Positions 11,433-21,839 of a DNA stretch of 64,000 bases are shown in pieces; positions within the stretch are counted from its first letter, which is position 1, and each line of letters opens with the position of its first letter. The notes beneath the pieces are model-generated. The model did no database searches. It was not told where the DNA came from and worked only from the letters and a program-made list of their open reading frames with translations. Position numbers and translations under genes: made by a program. Origin of the DNA: Ahaetulla prasina (lineage: Eukaryota; Chordata; Lepidosauria; Squamata; Colubridae). Location: the NCBI RefSeq assembly GCF_028640845.1, contig NC_080541.1, positions 8,956,435 to 9,020,434 of the forward strand. The letters run 5' to 3'.

Positions 11433-11689
11433 CACTGTTTTTATTACATTTATTGTGTCATAATTTCAACAGCTGCCTATTCAGTTTAAGAGACTACTTG
11501 TAGATGTTAAATTCCCAAGTGTGCCTGGATTAGAGTACCTAAAGAAAGCCTCTTCTTTCATACTAAAAACAATCATGGAAACATTGCCAATCTTGGGAAA
11601 TAAATGAAACACTCTGAGCTTTGTGGTTTCATATTTTAAAGTCATTTAAAATGGTGGGTTTTGCTTCTGCTTTGAGAATTGTTAACTAC

Positions 11690-12715
11690 AAATATCTACT
11701 TCTGCTTCCTTGACTATGCTAAAGCCTTTGATTGTGTGGATCACAACGAATTGTGGCAAGTTCTAAAAAGAGATGGGAGTACCAGACCACCTTATTTGTC
11801 TCTTGAGAAACCTGTATGCGGGTCAAGAAGCAACAGTGAGAACTGGACACAGAACCACTGATTGGTTCAAAATTGGGAAAGGAGTCCAGCAAGGCTGTAT
11901 ACTATCACCCTGCCTATTTAACTTATATGCTGAACACATCATGAGAAAGGCGGGGCTGGATGAATCAAAAGCTGGAATTAAGATTGCCGGGAGAAATATT
12001 AACAACCTCAGATATGCAGATGATACCACTCTAATGGCAGAAAGTGAAGAGGAACTAAAAAGCCTCTTGATGCGAGTGAAGGAGGAGAGTGCAAAAGTTG
12101 GCTTGAAACTCAACATTAAGAAAACTAAAATCATGGCATCTGGCCCTCTCAATTCCTGGCAGATTGATGGGGAAGAAATGGAGGTAGTGACAGATTTTAT
12201 TTTCCTGGGCTCCAAGATCACCGCACATGGGGACTGCAGCCAAGAAATTAAAAGACGCTTGCTCCTGGGGAGGAAAGCTATGGCAAATCTAGATAGCATA
12301 CTAAAAAGCAAAGACATCACCCTGCCAACAAAAGTGCGTATAGTCAAGGCTCTGGTTGTCCCAGTTGCAATTATGGCTGTGAAAGTTGGACCATAAGGAA
12401 AGCTGAGCACCAAAGAATTGAGGCCTTTGAACTCTGGTGCTAGAGAAGACTCCTGCGAGTCTCTTGGACTGCAAGGTGAACAAACAAGTCAATCCTAGTG
12501 GAGATCAACCCTGACTGCTCTTTAGATGGTCAGATCCTGAAGATGAAACTCAAATACTTTGGCCACCTAATGAGAAGGAAGGACTCCCTGGAGAAGAGCC
12601 TCATGCTGGGAACGATTGAGGGCAAAAGAAGAAGGGGACGACAGAGAACGAGGTGGCTGGATGGAGTCACTAAAGCAGTCGGCGTGGACTCCAGAGGATG
12701 GTAGAGGACAGGAAG
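11690..12715 (+). mobile_element. BovB (RTE) LINE, reverse-transcriptase portion
   Basis: The translated sequence shows RTE-clade motifs: YAKAFDCVDH, GVQQGCILSPCLFNLYAE, the catalytic NLRYADDTTLMAES, DFIFLGSKIT and HLMRRKDSLEKSLM. The element lacks its endonuclease region and its extreme 3' tail. At least two frameshifts and a stop separate the motifs, so it is a dead copy. A family A MITE end (12716-12733, 'gaatcccaccactg') abuts the truncated 3' side. Confidence 0.9.
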
Positions 12716-12890
12716 GCTGAATCCCACCACTGACTATAGGTCACCAGCTCAGTTATTCTGTATTCAATTCTCTCTTCTGGCAGTCCTGTAATTGCCATAG
12801 CATATTTGTCTGAATAAAAGATCAGATCCTAGCAGGGAGCTATAAAAATATAGATTTCCACCCCCTGCCACTCTTGTGTGTAGATTATAT

Positions 12891-13814
12891 CTAGGTATCA
12901 ACCGGGACCTCTGATTGCTCGTCGCTCTCTTCTGCCTCCTTGAAAAGTGTTTGGAGATTTACTTTTAGGTTGTACATAGAACGATGTTCCTTCCTTCTCC
13001 CCAGCAGAAAATAGATCAACGGATTAACACTGCTGTTTAGACAGGCACATAAGTAGTCGAACACAATTAAGTTGAAATATTTGTTCCTGGAAATAACATT
13101 GACGGCATAGATGGCAATTGGCGGGAAAGAAAAGATGAGGAAGAAAAACAGGGACAGCAAGATGGCTACCAGAAGCTTCCTTCGTCTCTGCTTCTGTGAT
13201 TTGACGTAGCCTTTGATGAGGAGGGCCAGAGTCGAGACCATCATGAGCGGGATGCAAACTGTGATATAGATGAACACGTGATAGAACCGGCTGAAACTTC
13301 GATGGCGCTTAACCAAAATCAGAGTGTAATGAATTCCACAGAAAAAGATGGAGACTATCCAAATAATGGCGCAGACGACGGTGGACAGGTATGGGGGCTG
13401 ATGACATCGATGCCAAATGGGGAAGAAAAGAACCAAGCACCGGTCAATGCTAATGACAGTCAGAAGAAGTTGACCGGTGCAATAAGTGAATGCTAACATT
13501 TCAATTATTTCTATCAGAGAGTCTTCAATCGTCATGTGCAGAATTGCGGAAATAAATATGAATACGAGAGTCCCACTGTCCGCCACAGCCAAATTAAGGA
13601 TGTACACAGTGAAAGGATTCTTCTTCATCCGGCAACGCAAAACTTGGATGACGGCGCCGTTTCCAATAATCCCTGGAATACAGATTAAAAGGATTAAAGA
13701 ATAGATTATCATCCCAAAATATCCAGTATGATAAATTTTGCTCTTCGAGTGGATGGCCTCAGTGCCATTGTGTTCAGTATAATTGAAGGTCAGGTTTCCC
13801 ATCTTAGAATCCAT
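12891..13814 (-). CDS. MRGPR-like G-protein-coupled receptor 2, intact
   Basis: A complete 307-residue receptor read from one exon. It would be a plasma-membrane receptor signalling through G proteins; the ligand is unknown. Possible N-glycosylation sites are N7, N11 and N16. TM1 is about 33-57 (GIIGNG), TM2 about 70-92 with LNLAVAD, and TM3 ends in ISIDRC (121-126), which replaces the class A DRY. FPIWHRCHQPP (131-141) is the MRGPR signature after TM3. TM5 and TM6 (SFPPIAIY) follow, then TM7 with NSSVNPLIYF (260-269). The tail is short and acidic. Length and motifs fit the Mas-related family, whose members act in sensory neurons and mast cells in mammals. The start is the first ATG; I see no strong acceptor just upstream. 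The likely 5' exon block is at 21343. It differs clearly from receptors 1 and 3. Confidence 0.93.
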   Translation of the reverse strand: MDSKMGNLTFNYTEHNGTEAIHSKSKIYHTGYFGMIIYSLILLICIPGIIGNGAVIQVLRCRMKKNPFTVYILNLAVADSGTLVFIFISAILHMTIEDSLIEIIEMLAFTYCTGQLLLTVISIDRCLVLFFPIWHRCHQPPYLSTVVCAIIWIVSIFFCGIHYTLILVKRHRSFSRFYHVFIYITVCIPLMMVSTLALLIKGYVKSQKQRRRKLLVAILLSLFFFLIFSFPPIAIYAVNVISRNKYFNLIVFDYLCACLNSSVNPLIYFLLGRRKEHRSMYNLKVNLQTLFKEAEESDEQSEVPVDT

Positions 13815-14636
13815 TATTTCAGAAGAGTTGGTTGTCGTGTTCTGCGGAGTTGAATCTTTTCTTTTAAATTTAATTTCTGCTTCTTGTTGAGGATCAATGA
13901 GGGATCCAGAAAGCTACAGGATGAACCATTTACCCTTAGTTTAGTCAACAGGCACCAAATGACATTTGCATCTATTCTGGTTTTTCCAAGAAGTATGGCA
14001 GAGGATGTGGAAAATTTCACAGAAGTTCTTCAGAATAAGTCACTTGCGTTATGCTTTTGTGGACTTCTGCTTTGCTTCTCGCTCAAGAATGCAGATGTGG
14101 CAACATCAATGCCTATAGATTATTTTATCCTTTCAGTTTTCAGTCGTATGGATCAATTCAGCATCTGACAATTATAACTCTTCAGAACCCGTGAAGAATT
14201 TGAATCTCCCAAAATAAAGGACTTCTTTCTCCTCAAAGCTTCTCCACACGAGCAAAAGAGAAGCATCTCATGGAGGAGAGTTTATTTTAATCACATTGAC
14301 AAATAAAAGAAGATTTTTTTTCCCCCCGGTTTTGTGGTGAGTTTGTTTCCTGTGGTTCTTCACAAGAAATGTATGATATCTAAAATAGAAAAAGCAAACA
14401 AACAGTGGTCATAGGATTTTTTTTTTTTAATTGAAAAAGTTTTAAAAAAAACAAAAACATTTTCCCCCCTTTTTCCCCCCCTCCCTCCCAGAAAACCCCC
14501 TTCCCCCCTCCCTTCCCCCCCCCCAGGTTCCCGGGTCAATCACAAGGTATTGTTATACATAAACCAATTGTTTTAATGGCACACAATACAACATGGATCT
14601 TTCTATCCTTATTTTAAAATGTAACTAAAATGGCTG
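13815..14636. other. 5' flank of MRGPR 2, no recognised gene
   Basis: No transposon match. At 14420-14525 lie an A/T tract and a C-rich low-complexity run. Confidence 0.5.
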
Positions 14637-14996
14637 CAAGGTAAAAGTAAAGGTTCCCCTTGCACATATGTGCTAGTTGTTCCCAACTCTAGGGGGCAGT
14701 GTTCATCTCTGTTTCAAAGCCGAAGAGCCAGCGCTGCCCGAAGACATCTCCGTGGTCATGTGGCTGGCATGACTCAACGCCAACGGTGCACGGAACGCTG
14801 TTACCTTCCCACCAAAGGTGGTCCCTATTTTTCTACTTGCATTTTTTTATGTGCTTTCGAACTGCTAGGTTGGCAGAAGCTGGGGCAAGTAACGGGAGCT
14901 CACCCCATTATGCAGCACTAGGGATTCAAACCGACGAACTGCTGACCTTTCGATCGACAAGCTCAGCGTCTTAGCCACTGAGCCACCGCATCCCAA
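14637..14996 (-). mobile_element. Sauria SINE, full length
   Basis: The reverse strand has a tRNA-like head ('gtggctcagtggctaagac'-type) and a 3' end at 'gtaaaggttcccc'. The 10-bp direct repeat AAAATGGCTG flanks it at 14627-14636 and 14997-15006. Confidence 0.9.
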
Positions 14997-15098
14997 AAAA
15001 TGGCTGTACGTGGTTATTAATCAGAATTCTTATCCTTCCAAAATGTTCTTTTTTGGGACCATATTTAAAATAGGAGAACATTTAATAAAACTCTGGCT

Positions 15099-15231
15099 CA
15101 GTGTTTCTCAACGTTGGCAACTTTAAGATAGATGGACTTCAGCTCCCAGAATTCCTCAGCCAGACATGCTGGCAAGGGGATTTTGGGAGTTGAAGTCCAG
15201 CAATCTTAAAGTTGTCCAGGTTGAGAAATTG
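15099..15231. mobile_element. Palindromic hAT-type MITE, family C
   Basis: The arms (CAGTGTTTCTCAAC... and ...GTTGAGAAATTG) are near-complete inverted repeats. The 8-bp duplication is CTCTGGCT/CTCTGGTT. Confidence 0.8.
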
Positions 15232-15339
15232 CTCTGGTTGGTTTATATTTGGTCACTGATTACCCTTATTTTTTTAAAATAGCCCACAGCAGATGTCAGC
15301 ACTTAAGAGATAAAGAACTTATTGAAAGAAGCAGCCAAC

Positions 15340-16191
15340 TAACTTAGCCAACCTTGATTTAGTTTCCGATTGGTCTAAAACTTGGCAACTCCAAATCTCT
15401 ACTAGCAAATGCTCAGTCTTACATATTGGAAAAAAGAATCCTATCAACATTGATGGTCATTACCTAACTGATGACCTCCACCCTGTCAAAGATCTTGGAG
15501 TTCTCATATCAAATGACCTTAATGCCAAAGCCCACTGCAACTACATAGCAAAAAAGGCTCTAAAAGTAGTAAACCTAATTTTACGCAGCTTCTTTCCCAA
15601 AAACTCTACACTACTAACTAGAGCATACAAAACATTTGCCAGACCTATTCTTGAATACAGCTCATCCGTCTGGAACCCATACCACATCTCTGACATAAAT
15701 ACAATAGAACGCGTCCAGAAATATTTTACTAGAAGAGTTCTTCGCTCCTCCGAAAACAACAAAATACCTTATACCACCAGACTTGAAATCCTGGGATTAG
15801 AAAACTTACAACTCCGTCGACTTCGACATGACCTATGTTTAACACACAAAATCATCTATTGCAATATCCTTCCTGTAAATGACTACTTCAGCTTCAATCG
15901 CAATATTACAAGAGCAAAAAATAGATTCAAGCTTAATGTCAACCGCTTCAAACTTGATTGCAGAAAATATGACTTCTGCAACAGAGTTGTTAATGCTTGG
16001 AACTCATTACCTGACTCCATAGTCTCTACTCAAAATCCCAAAATCTTCAACCAAAAACTGTCTACTATTGACCTCACCCCATTCCTAAGAGGACTATAAG
16101 GGGCGTGCATAAGAGCACAAAAGCGCCTACCGTTCCTGTCCTATTGTTCCCTTTATTATATCAAATTAATATAGCTAATGCATATTCTTTA

Positions 16192-16226
<35 letters not shown>

Positions 16227-16245
16227 TTCATGATATGTTTTTACT
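15340..16245 (+). mobile_element. CR1/L3-like LINE, C-terminal RT region and 3' UTR
   Basis: The plus-strand translation contains DLGVLISNDL, ARPILEYSSSVWNP, INTIERVQKYFTRRVL and LTHKIIYCNILP, all near the end of the ORF2 product. The UTR ends in a (TA)n tail at 16194-16224. Other copies of this subfamily lie at 23697, 24362, 38580 and 51825. Confidence 0.85.
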
Positions 16246-16409
16246 TTTGACAATGTTTATGTATACTGTTATGACAAAATTAAATTTTAAAAAAACCTAT
16301 CTAGATGGCTCTATTCATAAGCCAAGCAAATACTGCCAGCAGAAATCCATTCAAGACAGGATACTTTGAAACTGCTTGCAGCAAAGTGTGACAGCTAACA
16401 AAAGCAGAG

Positions 16410-16799
16410 TGTTAGGATTACAAGCAGCCCCTCAGCCAAGATCCAGTACAGGATGAAAGTCATTAAGCCAGAGGTTGACCAAATTAGCTCACACAAACAC
16501 CTATGATTTGCATTTCCTCTTTTCTCTATAGAGCCAGCTATGACCCCTACATAACCTCTACATGACCCCCAGATCCATAGGGATCTGACAACAGCCAATA
16601 GAATATTAAAGGACATGTTCTTACACAGGAACAGGAAGCTCAAGTTCAAAGCCCAAGAGAAGGTATAAACCCCACCCCCACTCTCAAATTCACACATGTG
16701 GTTCTGCTTCATCAATAAACCATCTTTCCAATCAGCCTCCATGTTTCCAGTCTCTTTCTCCCAGCTTGGAACTGAACCAGATGGGTATTTCTTCCAACA
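16410..16799 (+). mobile_element. Solo LTR, endogenous-retrovirus-like, family H
   Basis: It runs TGTTAG...CCAACA with short inverted ends. A TATA box (GGTATAAACC) sits near 16661 and an AATAAA near 16713, in the order expected for U3-R-U5. It shares its 3' portion with the reverse-oriented LTR at 53653-54173. No exact target duplication is visible. Confidence 0.6.
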
Positions 16800-16914
16800 G
16801 TGGGGAGAAAGATCAGAGAAAATGACACGAAAGGAATAACCAGCAAATAAAAAGGGACAAGAACATTTGGCAGAATCAGAGACAATCTCTGCTGACTTGA
16901 AAAACATTATTAAG

Positions 16915-17639
16915 GTGAAGAATGGACACTTAAAGTATCAAATCTGGCAGAAATGGCAAAAATCTCTGCTTACTTGAAAGACTATACACAAGAAAAATAT
17001 ATTTTAGAATGGAAAATGTGGATTGATTATATTCAAAATAAGTATCAGATAAAAAAATATCAAATAGCATATGAGTAAATTTAGGAAATATTTTGTATTA
17101 GATATATTTCTGAAGGAAAGGGGAATTGAGAGTGTGATTAAGTGTGGAGAGACTAGAGATTATAATTTAGGAATTATTTTAGATTATGATTGTTAGTTTT
17201 GATACCCTGCATTTTGTTCTGGGAAGTCAGGGTGGGGGATGGGGGGTAAGGGGGAGGGAAATTGGGGGGTTGAGGCTAGAGATGGAGTGATGGTGAATGT
17301 ACAGGGATTATTGAAGATGTATAAATATAATTAATGTAGGGTTGGGTCTGCCCAGTTACAATTTTAGAACGGTGGGGAGGGAGAAAAGAGAGAGTAGGAG
17401 GTAGGAAAGAGGAGAAGAGGAAGGAAGAGGGGTAGAAGAGGGAGAAGGAAGGTGTAGGGTGGAGGGAGGAGAGGATGTAGATAAGAGAAGGAGAGGAAGG
17501 TCTGGAAAGTAGAAGGTAGAAGAGGGAAGAGTGTTAAAAAGGGGGGTGGTGACTTGGCAGGCCCGACTAATTGTATATAACTGTACACTGAATGAGTTGT
17601 TTGACATGATTGTAAAAATAAAACTTTTTTATGAAAAAA
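16915..17639 (+). mobile_element. 5'-truncated L1 LINE
   Basis: It holds the last codons of ORF2 (YLKDYTQEKYILEWKMW), then a G-rich and purine-rich 3' UTR (17374-17535). An AATAAA-type signal at 17615 and an A-tail follow. The 14-bp repeat AAAACATTATTAAG brackets it at 16901-16914 and 17640-17653. Confidence 0.85.
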
Positions 17640-17653
17640 AAAACATTATTAAG

Positions 17654-17979
17654 ACATGTAGTTGCACAACACAAAGACATTTCCCGAGAAAGTTCTTCAG
17701 AAGGAAAATAAGACGCTTAGAGTTGGGTCATGGGTAGGGAAAAAAAAAACTGACAAGAGAAGAGGACCTGAAAAATGCATCTTCACAAACTTTCTGACAA
17801 ACGTTTGAAAGGAAAGGATGTTCTTGATGAATAACCACATTTGTCCCAAATAGCAAGAGCAGAATAGTAGGTCACTGCAGATGGGTTGTGGGACCACATG
17901 GTCAACACTGCGACCTCCCTAAAAAAGGATTGGGCCTGTGCTTATAATTCGCAGTGGTAAAAATGGAAACACTCTAAAT
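17654..17979 (+). repeat. Local duplication, copy A (MRGPR 2 upstream region)
   Basis: Parts of 17780-17900 and of 19430-19590 recur at 19632-19661 and 21117-21300 in the same order. No coding content seen. Confidence 0.5.
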
Positions 17980-18114
17980 CAGAGGCCTCCAACCTTGGTC
18001 CTTTTAAGACTTGCGGATTTCAACTCTCAGAGTCCCTCAGCCAGCAGAGCTGGCAGAGGAACTCTGGGAGTTGAAGTCCACAAGTCTTAAAGGGACCAAG
18101 GTTGGAGACCCCTG
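17980..18114. mobile_element. Palindromic hAT-type MITE, family C
   Basis: It starts CAGAGGCCTCC and ends GGAGACCCCTG, with near-perfect arms. A perfect CTCTAAAT 8-bp duplication brackets it. Confidence 0.9.
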
Positions 18115-18139
18115 CTCTAAATCACGCTATAGTGCAGAG

Positions 18140-18949
18140 CAGGGGTGAAATCCAGCAGGTTCTGACAGGTTCTGGAGAACTGGTAGCAGAAATTAATAAG
18201 TGGAATGACTTGCCTGCAGAAGTTGTGAATGCTCCAACACTGGAAATTTTTAAGAAAATGTTGGATAACCATCTGACTGAGATGGTGTAGGGTTTCCTGC
18301 CTGGGCAGGGGGTTGGACTAGAAGGCCTCCAAGGTCCCTTCCAACTCTGTTGTTATATATTATATTATATTATACTATACTATACTATACTATACTATAC
18401 TATACTATACTATACTATACTATACTATACTATACTATACTATACTATACTATATTATATTATATTATATTATATTATATTATATTATATTATATTATAT
18501 TATATTATATTATATTATATTATATTATATTATATTATATTATATTATATTATATTATATTATATTATATTATACTATACTATACTATACTATATTATAT
18601 TATATTATATTATATTATATTATTATATTACATTTTGAGCAGTTTGGAGAACTGGCAGCTGCCACCTCTTCCTGGCCCCAGAGTGGGGAGGAATGTAGAT
18701 TTTGCAATATCCTTTCCCTAGGAGTGGGGAGGGAATGGGGATTTTGCAGTATCCTTCCCCTAGGAGTGGGGAGGAATGTAGATTTTGCAATATCCTTTCC
18801 CTAGGAGTGGGGAGGGAATGGGGATTTTGCAGTATCCTTCCCCTAGGAGTGGGGAGGGAATGGAGATTTTGCAGTATCTTTCCCTTGCCACGCCCACCAA
18901 GCCACGCCCACAGAACCAGAAGTAAAAAAAAAATTGGATTTCACCACTG
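18140..18949. mobile_element. hAT-type MITE, family A, inside the family D element
   Basis: CAGGGGTGAAATCC...GGATTTCACCACTG. The 8-bp duplication GTGCAGAG/GTGCGGAG lies within the host element's end. An internal 'ggagtggggagg' repeat occurs at 18676-18860. Confidence 0.85.
18190..18632 (+). mobile_element. CR1 LINE 3' end with (TATAC/TATAT)n tail
   Basis: The CR1 C-terminus (KWNDLPAEVVNAPTLEIFKKML) and UTR end in a 270-bp pentamer array. About 80 bp is TATAC, about 115 bp is TATAT, then a few TATAC units, then TATAT. It is the innermost member of the nest. Confidence 0.9.
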
Positions 18950-19680
18950 GTGCGGAGGTGTCAAAGTGAAAGCCAAGGGGCCGGATCCATCCCGTGGAGT
19001 GCTTAGATCTGGCCCACGGGGCTGCCCTGGAAACATTGAAGGAACGGCCTACAATGCTTCTGCTATGTGTGGACCCTCTCGAGCTCCATTTTCGCTGGCA
19101 GAGGGTTGCAAGAGGCCGTAGCAGCCGAAAACAGAGCTCGGGAGTCCGTTTTCTCCGGCAGAGCGCTCAGGTCATCACAGGCACCCCCAACACAAGTGAC
19201 ATCAAGCTGGCCACGCCCACCCCGTCTTCCGTAGGTCAAACACAACCCTGATGCGGCCCTCAATGAAATCGAATTTGACACCCCTGCTATAGTGGGTGCC
19301 TCAGAATTGTCCACATAGTCTCCAACCAGATGTGAAAACTCCATTCTATTACTGCTTTTACTGCAAGAAAAAGAAGATATGGGTGGTTATGTTGACTAGG
19401 TTTTACAGTGCTGAGGAAGTATATGTAGATAAGATGTATCTCCTCCGCTCAGCTGTTTAACTGATTTTTTTAGTACAATAACAATCATCTGTGATGGATA
19501 TCTTTCTGAAAGAGATGTGATATCAAAGAATCCTATTCTAGCAGTTTCCGAGCCTCGCCCTGAACTAAGAGTTCCTAGTCAACAACCATGCATATCTTCA
19601 CACCAAGCTGCTTGCAGTATAATCAGTATACTTTCTGACAAACGTTTGAAAGGAAAGGATGGTGTTTGTGTGTGTGTGTA

Positions 19681-19683
<3 letters not shown>

Positions 19684-19727
<44 letters not shown>
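19684..19727. repeat. (TA)n microsatellite
   Basis: About 22 dinucleotide units next to the inverted repeat that follows. Confidence 0.95.
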
Positions 19728-19731
<4 letters not shown>

Positions 19732-19958
19732 ATTCGTCATCTTCAGGCTTCAGCCGTGCTTCTGGAGCAGTGTGTGATCGCAGCTGCGATCACACATTGC
19801 TCCCAGAAGCACGAAGCTGAAGCCTGAAGATGACGAATGAGACTTCGTCGAAACGTCGGCAAGACACTTCCAATTTTACACGGGAGAAAACCCGAACAAC
19901 CAAAGACCTATATACAAACACCCGTGAAAACCTCAGAAAACAAATATATATATATATA
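19728..19958 (+). mobile_element. Penelope-like terminal fragment with inverted repeat and hammerhead-like core
   Basis: The arms 19728-19760 and about 19805-19842 are inverted copies meeting at 'gcagctgc'. After the right arm come CTGAAGA (19824-19830), a 6-bp stem GACGAA/TTCGTC (19832-19837 with 19844-19849) and GAAA (19850-19853). This order resembles the hammerhead ribozyme core found in Penelope-like elements. A (TA)n tract closes the fragment. Family assignment is by motif only. Confidence 0.4.
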
Positions 19959-19959
19959 T

Positions 19960-21116
19960 ATGTTTTTTTTCATTTTTCAGAATACAAACATTCTATCTTT
20001 CCTTAAACAGTGTGTCGTCTGAGTTCAAATATCTCTGTGCGCCAACCTTCAACATTTACAGCATTATTCACTTTAATATAATTCTCTAATCTTAAAATTA
20101 TAGTATATTAAACAATTAAACATTAGAGCCTATTCGCTTTACCCCTTAACATGTCTTCTAGTAAAAATACAATAATAGCATTACACATAATTATCCTCCT
20201 CATACTAACAATTATCATCTTTATACCTCTATGTTAACGTATTTTCTATTCTTCTTTAATCTTCTTTTATTTCCAGTTTCCCTTTTTACTCCCTAATCAT
20301 TGATAAAATACTTCTCATATCATATAATATTCAGCTTGTTCTTTCTCTTTAATTGCTAGTGTTCATCTGTTAATTTCTGCACATTTTAATATTTTCCTAA
20401 TCAACTTTCTCCTCAATAGGAATCTGTTCACTTTTCCAATGTTGTGCAAATACAATTCTAGCTGCAGTTAGAACATGGATAATTAACATATAACATAATA
20501 AAAGAGTTGGAAGGGACCTTGGAGGTCTTCTAGTCCAACCCCCTGCCAAGGCAGGAAACCCTACACCATTTCAGACAAATGGCTATCCAATATTTTCTTA
20601 AAAATTTCCAGTGTTGGAGCATTCACAACTTCTGGAGGCAAGTCGTTCCACTTATTGATTGTTCTAACTGTCAGGAAATTTCTCCTTAGTTCTAAGTTGC
20701 TTCTCTCCTTGATTAATTTCCACCCATTGCCTCTTGTTCTATCCTTAAATAAGTATTCTCTTTATTATAGCATTCGGGTAAAATCCCCAGCAAAAAATAT
20801 TTCTGGTTTTAGCTCAATATGTTTGTTTTGTTATCTTTTCTAACCCTGTCCTTATTTTTGTCCAATATTTTTATGCTTCTACACACGTCCACCACATACG
20901 ATAGTAAGATCCAGGTATCTGGTGGCACTTCCAACATTTAGCTCACGTATCTTTAAACATCTTTGCCAACCTCACTGGTGCAAGGTGCCATCCATAAAAC
21001 ATCTTATACAAGTTCTCTTTATATGCAATCGACATTGTTAATTTGTAATTCCTATCCCACAGTTTCTGCCACTTATCTAATTCTATCACGTAACCAAAAA
21101 ACTTTCACCCATGCAG
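19960..21116 (-). mobile_element. L1 LINE ORF2 3' region, interrupted
   Basis: The minus strand of 20746-21116 encodes L1 ORF2 C-terminal motifs (YKMFYGWHLAP and a CWKCH...GSYY...WWTC cluster). The remainder, 19960-20480, is AT-rich and probably the same element. A CR1 copy sits within it. Confidence 0.6.
20478..20745 (-). mobile_element. CR1 LINE 3' end inside L1
   Basis: The (AACAT)n tail, 'agttggaagggaccttgg' and the C-terminal LTVRKFLL-type reverse-strand sequence match the copy at 45310-46005. Confidence 0.85.
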
Positions 21117-21342
21117 AAAGGATGTTCTTGATGAGTTGTGGGACCACATGATATAATCTCCTCCACTCCACTGTTTAACTAAACTTTTTAAGCAACTAAT
21201 CAGCTGTGCTGGATATCTTTCTAAAAAAAACTGTGATATCAAATAATTATATTCTAGCAGTTTCTGAGACTCACCCTGAACTAAGAGTTCTTTTCATATA
21301 ACAGTTACCACGATGAAAGCTCTATTTTAGCTGTGGACATAC

Positions 21343-21800
21343 CTGGTGATGATTTTCAGTAGTCCCTGGTGAGAACCAACAGATCTCTTTGAGAATCCAA
21401 GGAAATCCAGAAAGGTAGATTTCATTGAGGAACCCAATTTTGTCTGTATTCGATGTTGCCTTTGTGAGAAAGAAGAACGTATTCAGCAACAGGGAACAGA
21501 TATCTGTGCTAAAGAGGAACTTCCTTTACATTTTGCTGTAAAACTGAAAAGCGAAAGATAAAATGTTTTTACAAATTTGTGGTGTGTGTGTGTGTGTGTG
21601 TGTGTGATTTTTAGAGACTTAATAATAACTTTGAAGGAGAAACAAACATCAGACTGAAAACCAGTCTAATTTCATCCCTGTTTATAATATCTGTAAGATG
21701 GAGAAAACACATGAAATTGAAACCAAAGTCAGTTTCTTCCTTTGCTTGCCAACATTGGTGATTTTTGAAATTTTTGCATGAAAATTTAAAGCCAATTTCT
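21343..21800 (-). other. Putative noncoding 5' exon block of MRGPR 2
   Basis: Homologous to 2858-3299. On the minus strand it ends ATCACCAG followed by GTATGT (edge 21343). It is the nearest such block upstream of the receptor at 12891-13814, about 7.5 kb away. A (TG)n run lies at 21581-21606. Confidence 0.45.
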
Positions 21801-21839
21801 CCCCCCCACCCTCTCTGTGGGCTAAGGTACCCTTCAAAA

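Larger units (their letters stand above)
18135..19286. mobile_element. hAT-type MITE, family D, host of a triple nest
   Basis: The outermost element. Its left end (CAGAG) is separated from the rest (GTGTCAAAG onward, from 18958) by an inserted family A element. The right end is TTTGACACCCCTG. A perfect CTATAGTG duplication is at 18127-18134 and 19287-19294. Confidence 0.85.

Noticed and set aside
16395..16907. 170-codon minus-strand frame
   Set aside because: Antisense to a solo LTR; hydrophobic stretches are chance products of U3/R sequence.
20100..20240. Nuclear copy of mitochondrial DNA
   Set aside because: AT-rich with a short hydrophobic frame, but no mitochondrial gene could be recognised; more likely part of the L1 fragment.
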